From the NCBI GenBank assembly GCA_029204045.2, contig CM055066.1:18548484-18612483 (forward strand): DNA of 64,000 bases, given 5' to 3'. The notes beneath the pieces are model-generated. The model made no database searches. It had not been told where the DNA came from and was given only the letters and a program-made list of their open reading frames with translations. This stretch comes from Tillandsia leiboldiana. Its lineage: Eukaryota; Streptophyta; Magnoliopsida; Poales; Bromeliaceae. The position numbers and the translations under genes are program-made. Below are positions 57,883 through 64,000 of the stretch, piece by piece (the stretch's first letter is position 1; each line of letters opens with the position of its first letter).

Positions 57883-58599
57883 TGTGATAACCGCGGATTT
57901 ATTTTGCCTTTCGGGGCTTTCCGTCGTTTTTTATTGAACCGTCTGGTTGACAATGGGGGCTCGAGGGTAATTTTTCCTTGTTTTTCTGGGCAGACGGTCG
58001 GGGCTCGCGGGTATTTTTGGTTAATAAAGCTCGCGAAACGGAGACCGGCGGCGCGATCGGTTTTGGATTCCGACCCCCGGATCTCCCAGAATAAATTCCG
58101 GAAGCTGGTACCGTAGCCCAGGTGACTTACACAATTACCGGGGGCGAACTGAACTCTGGTCCGCAATCAGATCGATTTTAGTCGATCAGTTTGAGGTATG
58201 GGATTAAACCACCCCTTTTTGTTTTCCTTTCACTCGAGGGTTTAAAATTAATTTGGGGTCCAAAATCCACTACGCCCAAAACGTCTAAGTAGTCGGCCTT
58301 GGGAATTAGGTTTCCTAAACCTCGCCTCCCCCCCTCCTTGGCGTACAATATCCGAGCGTGGATGAGGAGCGGTTCCCCAAAACCCTCGTCCTTTCCATCG
58401 GCCGGCGTGGAAGAGAAGAGATCGATCGCCTCCCCGCAAAGATCCGACGAACGCGAAGAGGACGATCCCTCTCCTTCGCCCGGTACCGACCAAAACAAGG
58501 TGAGCCGTGCTTTCGTTCTCTTTTCTTGTCTTTTCTCGTCACGAGCGAGGGGGGGGTTTTCTTGATTTCGTCGGAGATGGAAGGAGAGGGGCGTGCCAT

Positions 58600-59185
58600 C
58601 GCACGCGGAACGCCGCGCGGGGCAACCCGCGCATGCGGGGGCGCCGCGCGGGGCACCCGCATGCGGGGCGCCGTGCGGGACCGCCCGCGCATGCGGGGGT
58701 GCCGTGCGGGGCACCCGCATGAGGGGCGCCGCGCGGGGCAGCCCGCGCATGCGGGGGCACCGCGCGGTGCAGCCCGCGCATGCGGGGGTGCCGTGCGGGG
58801 CGCCCGCATGCGGGGCGCCGCGCGGGGCAGCCCGCACATGCGGGGGCACCGCGCGGTGCAGCCCGCGCATGCGGGGGCGCCGTGCGGGGCACCCGCATGC
58901 GGGGGCACCGCGCGGTGCAGCCCGCGCATGCGGGGGCGCCGTGCGGGGCACCCGCATGCGGGGCGCCGCGCGGGGCAGCCCGCGCATGCGGGGGCACCGC
59001 GCGGTGCAGCCCGCGCATGCGGGGGTGCCATGCGGGGCACCCGCATGCGGGGCGGCGCGCGGGGCAGCCCGCGCATGCGGGGGCACCGCGCGGTGCAGCC
59101 CGCGCATGCGGGGGTGCCGTGCGGGGCACCCGCATGCGGGGCAGCCGCGGGGCAGCCCGCACATGCGAGGCGCCGCGCGGACAGC
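58600..59185. repeat. GC-rich minisatellite with CCCGCATGCGGG palindromes
   Basis: Tandem units of about 31 bp (GCGCATGCGGGGGCACCGCG) in a higher-order period near 88 bp. The 12 bp palindrome CCCGCATGCGGG recurs. The array occupies the same LTR position as the two other family-A arrays. Confidence 0.87.
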
Positions 59186-60305
59186 ACGGCGGCGCGTGGG
59201 GGGTTCGGTCGCTGCCGTCGGGGGCCGGCCGGTGTTGGGGCTTTTCCTTACTTCGCGTTTAAAGGTTCTTGACCTCCCCGCCCGGGGATCCCGTTTTGCA
59301 GCTTCGGGGAGCGCGCCGGGACGCGGGGAGCCGAGCGTGGTTTTCTACTAGCGACAGGTGGGTTGTATTTACTTTATTCCTAGCCTCTAAATTCTATCTT
59401 GTTGGACGGGGTCTATTCTAAGTGTACTGGGGTTAAATAATGATGGGCGATAGCTTATGCATGTTAGTGGGTTCGCTATAGTGATTAGCGTCGGTTGCCG
59501 ACGGTGATTCTCTTTTTTTAACCCTTATATGTCAGCGGGCCACCTTCGAGTGCGCGCAATATTACCTTGTTTTCGATTATGCACTTTACCTCATTTACCA
59601 CATTACTCTTGTTATTCATATTATGATGCTGACATGATGGTGGTTACGGTTACTTGGCTCGAGGTTGCCACACGCGCACCCGCGGTTTGGCCACCGCAAA
59701 GGGTGCGCTTTTCCGGAAAAGTGGTCTATGACCCGTGTATACCCACGAGGTGACGTAGTGGGGCCCCTTATTAGTGGTGGGGTTGAGGCGCCGAGGTGCG
59801 AGCGGTGCGACCCGTCGGTTTAGTTGTCCGGCGTGGTCGGGTTTCTGCAGGTACGGTGTGGGCCGTCGGTTTAGCTGTCCGACGTGTCCGGGTATTACAG
59901 GATGCAGGGGTATAGGTTGCCTTTCCTCCTTGGGAGGGTGGTTGCTCCAGTTGTCTTCACGGTTTGTTTTACTATATTCTCCTGCTTTACTATTTCTGCG
60001 TCACTGACATCCCACTTCGTGACAGGGTCCAGACGGGGAGAGAGGTAGGCGGTGGTGAGGACGGGACAGGAGCAGCTGGGTCACTGGGGACCCTGGACTG
60101 TATTTACTCTTTTATTCTCGCTTTTCATTACTTTGTAGTTATGTGAGTGGTTCGCGATACCCTCGTGGGGTCGGCATGGATATCGGTACGGGCTACATTT
60201 AGTGCCCCTGGTGCAATATTTTCCCTTTTATTTCTATCGGCCATTTAAAAACCAAAAAAAAGCAGAAGCCAAAGAAAGGATTGCGAAAACCGTCTTTAAA
60301 ATCTA

Positions 60306-60394
60306 AGTGTCGGGTGGGCACTGGTTTCAAAACCCTGTGGATTTATGCTGACTTCGAAAACTAGCTTTCAAAACGTAAGCGCCGGGTAGGCGCT
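60306..60394 (+). repeat. Two tandem units with covarying hairpins in the family-A LTR
   Basis: 60306-60322 folds as AGTGTC/GGCACT with loop GGGTG. 60378-60394 folds as AGCGCC/GGCGCT with loop GGGTA. They are homologous to the three units at 1939-2093, so unit number differs between LTR copies (two versus three). Confidence 0.68.
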
Positions 60395-60551
60395 CTTTCA
60401 AAATTGTGGATTTATCCTTTCCAAACCGATCGGCCATGTGATCTTCTTTTATCAGTTTAGAATGCTGGTTGGTTGTGAATGATTGTTGTGATTGATTGGT
60501 TGCGCATGTTAGAACATGTACCGAACGCTACGCCGTGCATGTACAGGGGAG

Positions 60552-60571
60552 ACTCTGCCCGTTTGCAGAGT
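60552..60571 (+). other. Conserved LTR hairpin ACTCTGC-ccgttt-GCAGAGT
   Basis: A 7 bp stem with the same loop as the hairpin at 2270-2287, about 145 bp before the LTR end. Confidence 0.5.
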
Positions 60572-60723
60572 GACCATGTATGTGTGGCGGGTCTGGGCAC
60601 GTGCCGGGGAAGAGGGGTTTCTTCTTTTTAAAAAAAAAAAACAAAAAAAATTTACACATCAAATATTCAACTTTTATGAATCGTTTCCGCTAAAACAAAA
60701 CCCCCAGGGCGTGACAGATTAAA

Positions 60724-60735
60724 TGGTATCAGAGA
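60724..60735 (+). other. Primer-binding site, tRNA-Met type
   Basis: TGGTATCAGAGA starts seven bases after the LTR end and matches the initiator tRNA-Met primer used by most plant gypsy elements. Confidence 0.85.
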
Positions 60736-60929
60736 GTTCTTTCAATCACAACAATTAGTGCCGACATCCGTAGACAACCCTCACTTGCCTACATATGAAT
60801 GAAATGGGTAGGGCTTAGGACTGTAGAACGTGAGTGGCCGAAGGGGGGAAAATGTTGAGTCCTCGCTTTCACTTTATGGTTGTTGTTGGCAGGGTAGTCT
60901 AAAGTTGACTCTTGTGATGAATGACAGAC

Positions 60930-63900
60930 ATGGCCCGTACTAGATCATCGGCCGGGGACGCGGAAGCAGACGCGACGGCGTCGACGGCCGCGGAGAACCA
61001 GCTCCTGCGGCAACAACTGCGGGAGATGGTGGGGAATCTGGCCAACCTTACTGAGCACGTGCGTCAGTTGACGCAACGGCAACAGGCCGCGACGGTGACG
61101 GTCGCCCCGGGTCCCCCACAGGGGTCGACAGCGCCGGCCGCGGCACCACCGACAGCGCCACCACCGGCGACGACTACGGGACCGGCGCCGGGGACGACCA
61201 GCAGGGTTACTCTGGAGGAGACTATAGTCACACCTGCCCTGACCGTGGCTGCCACCGCCGCGAGGGAGGGGACGGGTGCGATGACCGAGCGGGATCGGGT
61301 GCGGGCCAACCTGAAAGACTTCAAGAAATACGACCCACCCACGTTCGAAGGGGACACGACTGATCCGTGGGTCGTCGAGAAATGGGTGGGGTCGATGGAG
61401 AAACTTTTTGAAGACCTGCTCATGGAGGACGACGAGCGGGTTCCCCTAGCGGTCCACTGCTTGGAGGGGAACGCCCGCTTGTGGTGGAAGACGGTACGCC
61501 CCGATCCTACTAAGGGTACCACATTTCCGTCCTGGACAACCTTCAAACAGGAACTGTTCGGGGCCTTCTTCACCAACAGTGTCAAGAAAAAGTTGGAGGA
61601 TGACCTGAACCACATCCAACAGGGGAACCGGACGGTCATGGAGTATCAGCGGGAGTTCGTCCGGCTAGCAAACTGCGTCCCGTTCGTCATAAGGGACGAG
61701 GCACACAAGGCGCAGCTCTTCGTGGATGGCTTGCGGAGCAATATCTTCGAGGTGGTGCAAGCAGCCGAACTACACACCTTCCAGAAAGTGGTCGACAGAG
61801 CCACTACGGTGGAGCGGGGTTTTGCGGTCACCCGCGCCAGAAGGGAGAACTCGACGCGACTAGAGGACCGGAAGCGGCAGCAGCAGAACTCGGGAGGAGG
61901 CTCTTGGGGCGGGGGCGGGGCCCCCAAACGGTGGAGACCTCAGGCAGGGTCCCGGAGCGCGCCAACAGGAGGACCGAGGCCAGGGAATAGGCCTTGTGTC
62001 ATATGCGGGGGAGGGCACATTCCGGGGGAGTGCCCCCAAAAAGGCGACCACTGCTTTAGGTGCGGCAGACGAGGGCACTTCCGCCGCAACTGCCCCTTAG
62101 GCGGGGGGTCTGCGTCCTCCGCAGCTTCTACGCCCACGCCACAGCTCTCAGGGCGGGGGAAAGCCCCTATGGCGTCGACGTCTAGGCCCCCTGCACCACG
62201 GCGCGAGGAGGACCGGCAGCCACAACCAGGCGGGAGAGTCTTCTCAATGACCCACCAAGAGACAGATCCGCCGGAGGAAGCACTTGCAGGTACTACTTCT
62301 GTTTCCAATTCCCGTGCTAGAACCCTTTTCGACACCGGAGCAACACACTCTTTCATTTCCCGCGACTTCGTGTTTTTGTTTGGTCTCGAGGAGACACCCC
62401 TCCAAAACCCCTTGACAGTGCAAACGGCGGGAGGGACCTTGGAGGCGGTCAGCGTCGTGACCGCCTGCCCGATTAAACTAGGGCGACTAGCATGCCCTTG
62501 GGATTTAGTGGTAATTCCCCTGAAGGAGTACGACGTGGTGCTGGGCATGAACTGGCTCACGAGGTACCAGGCACTCATCGATTGTGACAAGCGACAGCTG
62601 CGTTTACACGAACCGGGTTTCCCTGAGCATGTGTACATGATGGGTAAGAGCATCTCCTTCCCGGCGATCATCTCAGCGACCCGGGCCAGAAGACTGGTGG
62701 AGGGTGGTTGCGTGGCCTACTTGGCATTGGTGGATTTGGCTACCCGACCCCCGACGACGCTCGCCGATATTCCAGTGGTGAGGGACTTCCCCGACGTCTT
62801 CCCCACGGAACTGCCTGGGATGCCCCCTGAACGGGGGGTGGAATTCCCCATCGAACTACTACCGGGCATGCAGCCTATTTCGAAGGCACCTTACCGAATG
62901 GCCTTCGCGGAACTAAAGGAGCTTAAAGCACAACTGGAAGACCTCTTGGATAAAGGGTTCATAAGACCGAGTGTGTCACCCTGGGGCGCACCGGTGCTCT
63001 TCGTGCGGAAGAAAGACGGAAGCCTGCGTCTCTGCATTGATTACAGAGGAATAAACAAAGTCACAGAGAAAAACAAGTACCCCCTGCCTAGAATAGATGA
63101 CCTCTTCGACCAGCTGAGAGGGGCGACGGTCTTCTCCAAGATCGATTTACAGTCGGGCTACCACCAACTCCGGGTTCGGGACAAGGACATTCCGAAGACT
63201 GCTTTCCGGACCCGGTACGGCCACTACGAGTTCACGGTTATGCCCTTCGGACTCACGAACGCCCCCGCAGTCTTCATGGACATGATGAACCGGATCTTCA
63301 GACCCTTCCTGGATCGGTTCGTGGTGGTTTTCATCGACGACATACTGATCTACTCCACTACCGACGAGGAACACGAGGACCATTTGCAAACAGTCCTCCA
63401 AACTCTCAGGGAACAGGAGCTGTTCGCTAAACTCAAGAAGTGTGAGTTCTGGCTACGCGAAGTCGGCTTCCTAGGACATGTGATCTCGGCACAGGGAATC
63501 TCCGTGGATCCGAAGAAGGTGGAGTCCGTGGTCGACTGGCAGCCGCCGACGACGGTGACAGAGGTCCGCAGTTTCCTAGGACTGGCAGGATATTACAGGC
63601 GTTTTGTAGAGGGTTTCGCGAAGATTGCTACCCCTTTGAATCGGTTGACCAGAAAAGGGGAGAAGTTCATATGGACGGCCAAATGCCAGGAAAGCTTTGA
63701 GGAACTCAAAAGGAGGTTAACCAGGGCACCAATACTCGTGCTGCCGACACCCGGGGAAGATTACGAAGTGTACTGCGACGCATCGGGGATCGGCCTGGGT
63801 GGTGTTCTGATGCAACAGGGGAAAGTGATTGCCTACGCCTCCAGGCAACTAAAGGATTACGAGAAGAACTACCCGATACACGACTTGGAGCTGGCCGCAG

Positions 63901-64000
63901 TAGTCTTCGTTCTAAAACTGTGGAGGCACTACCTCTTTGGAGTCCACTGTAACGTCTTCTCGGATCATCAAAGTCTTAAGTATATCTTTACCCAAAAAGA
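60930..64000 (+). CDS. Family-A gag-pol polyprotein, open to the window end
   Basis: From ATG at 60930 (MARTRSSAGDAE) the frame stays open for 1023 codons to the last base, so the gene is cut by the window, not by a stop. The order is a low-complexity Gag N-terminus, the retrotransposon gag domain (NARLWWKTVRPDP), zinc fingers CVICGGGHIPGEC (residue 356) and CFRCGRRGHFRRNC (375), protease LFDTGATHSFIS (Asp 468), reverse transcriptase with FIDD at 801-804, and the start of RNase H (YCDASGIGLGGVLMQ, Asp 950; VFSDHQSLKY). Key residues are present and no frameshift was found. It is a Tekay/Del-like gypsy polyprotein, and the integrase and 3' LTR should follow. Compared with the copy at 46123, it looks functional as far as it goes. 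Confidence 0.92.
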   Translation, partial: MARTRSSAGDAEADATASTAAENQLLRQQLREMVGNLANLTEHVRQLTQRQQAATVTVAPGPPQGSTAPAAAPPTAPPPATTTGPAPGTTSRVTLEETIVTPALTVAATAAREGTGAMTERDRVRANLKDFKKYDPPTFEGDTTDPWVVEKWVGSMEKLFEDLLMEDDERVPLAVHCLEGNARLWWKTVRPDPTKGTTFPSWTTFKQELFGAFFTNSVKKKLEDDLNHIQQGNRTVMEYQREFVRLANCVPFVIRDEAHKAQLFVDGLRSNIFEVVQAAELHTFQKVVDRATTVERGFAVTRARRENSTRLEDRKRQQQNSGGGSWGGGGAPKRWRPQAGSRSAPTGGPRPGNRPCVICGGGHIPGECPQKGDHCFRCGRRGHFRRNCPLGGGSASSAASTPTPQLSGRGKAPMASTSRPPAPRREEDRQPQPGGRVFSMTHQETDPPEEALAGTTSVSNSRARTLFDTGATHSFISRDFVFLFGLEETPLQNPLTVQTAGGTLEAVSVVTACPIKLGRLACPWDLVVIPLKEYDVVLGMNWLTRYQALIDCDKRQLRLHEPGFPEHVYMMGKSISFPAIISATRARRLVEGGCVAYLALVDLATRPPTTLADIPVVRDFPDVFPTELPGMPPERGVEFPIELLPGMQPISKAPYRMAFAELKELKAQLEDLLDKGFIRPSVSPWGAPVLFVRKKDGSLRLCIDYRGINKVTEKNKYPLPRIDDLFDQLRGATVFSKIDLQSGYHQLRVRDKDIPKTAFRTRYGHYEFTVMPFGLTNAPAVFMDMMNRIFRPFLDRFVVVFIDDILIYSTTDEEHEDHLQTVLQTLREQELFAKLKKCEFWLREVGFLGHVISAQGISVDPKKVESVVDWQPPTTVTEVRSFLGLAGYYRRFVEGFAKIATPLNRLTRKGEKFIWTAKCQESFEELKRRLTRAPILVLPTPGEDYEVYCDASGIGLGGVLMQQGKVIAYASRQLKDYEKNYPIHDLELAAVVFVLKLWRHYLFGVHCNVFSDHQSLKYIFTQK

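Larger units (their letters stand above)
57883..60716 (+). repeat. Family-A 5' LTR, complete (about 2834 bp)
   Basis: It starts TGTGATAACCGCGG and ends GGGCGTGACA, followed at once by a primer site, so it is the 5' LTR of the element running off the window. It carries the donor-like CAAGGTGAGCC at 58497, the GC-rich array, tandem hairpins at 60306-60394 and the CCGTTT-loop hairpin at 60552. No obvious TATA box was found. Confidence 0.82.

Noticed and set aside
58178..59351. 328-, 304- and 290-codon frames with HAG and CGCPAR repeats
   Set aside because: Translation of the CCCGCATGCGGG minisatellite on both strands inside the LTR.

Overview
The window looks like a transposon-rich stretch of a flowering-plant nuclear genome. 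A commelinid monocot is most likely: the one host gene has very GC-rich third codon positions, the background is AT-rich, and the repeats are plant types (a copia element with Sirevirus traits, chromodomain-type Ty3/gypsy elements with 3 kb LTRs, PIF/Harbinger, CACTA, TRIM and microsatellite-flanked MITEs). Pineapple or a relative would fit, but no species can be fixed from the sequence alone.

Layout. 1-2413 is the 3' part of a GC-rich gypsy LTR (family A). 3122-11090 is a decayed gypsy integrase and LTR, split by a young gag-only copia element at 3192-9618 with target duplication AGTGT. 11252-12037 is a Tourist-like MITE. 12041-15357 is AT-rich and non-coding. 15358-23011 is a PIF/Harbinger element with two apparently intact spliced genes on the minus strand, a 308 bp satellite and a GC-rich minisatellite. 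23012-26600 is AT-rich and holds a small CACTA MITE. 26601-35995 is a 9.4 kb gypsy element (family B) with target duplication CATAT, an assembly gap and one stop codon in integrase. 36476-37900 is a run of four foldback MITEs embedded in dinucleotide arrays.

The only recognisable host gene, a sugar-phosphate/phosphate translocator homologue, is at 39293-40515. It is followed closely by a minus-strand copia LTR at 40626-41370. From 41475 to 57882 lies a jumble of family-B LTR pieces in both orientations, a TRIM element, and a broken family-A gag-pol with its 3' LTR. From 57883 to the window end a family-A element has a complete 5' LTR, a primer-binding site and a gag-pol reading frame that stays open through the last base.

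The most interesting signal lies in the LTRs. Three unrelated LTR families carry short iterated hairpins whose loops are constant or similar within the family, while the two stem arms change together (clearest at 4072-4174, and at 1939-2093 with 60306-60394). The copia LTR also has eight ATCCGGAT palindromes, and family-B LTRs carry eight CACGTG boxes in about 450 bp upstream of a TATA box. These were read by eye and need folding and alignment to confirm.
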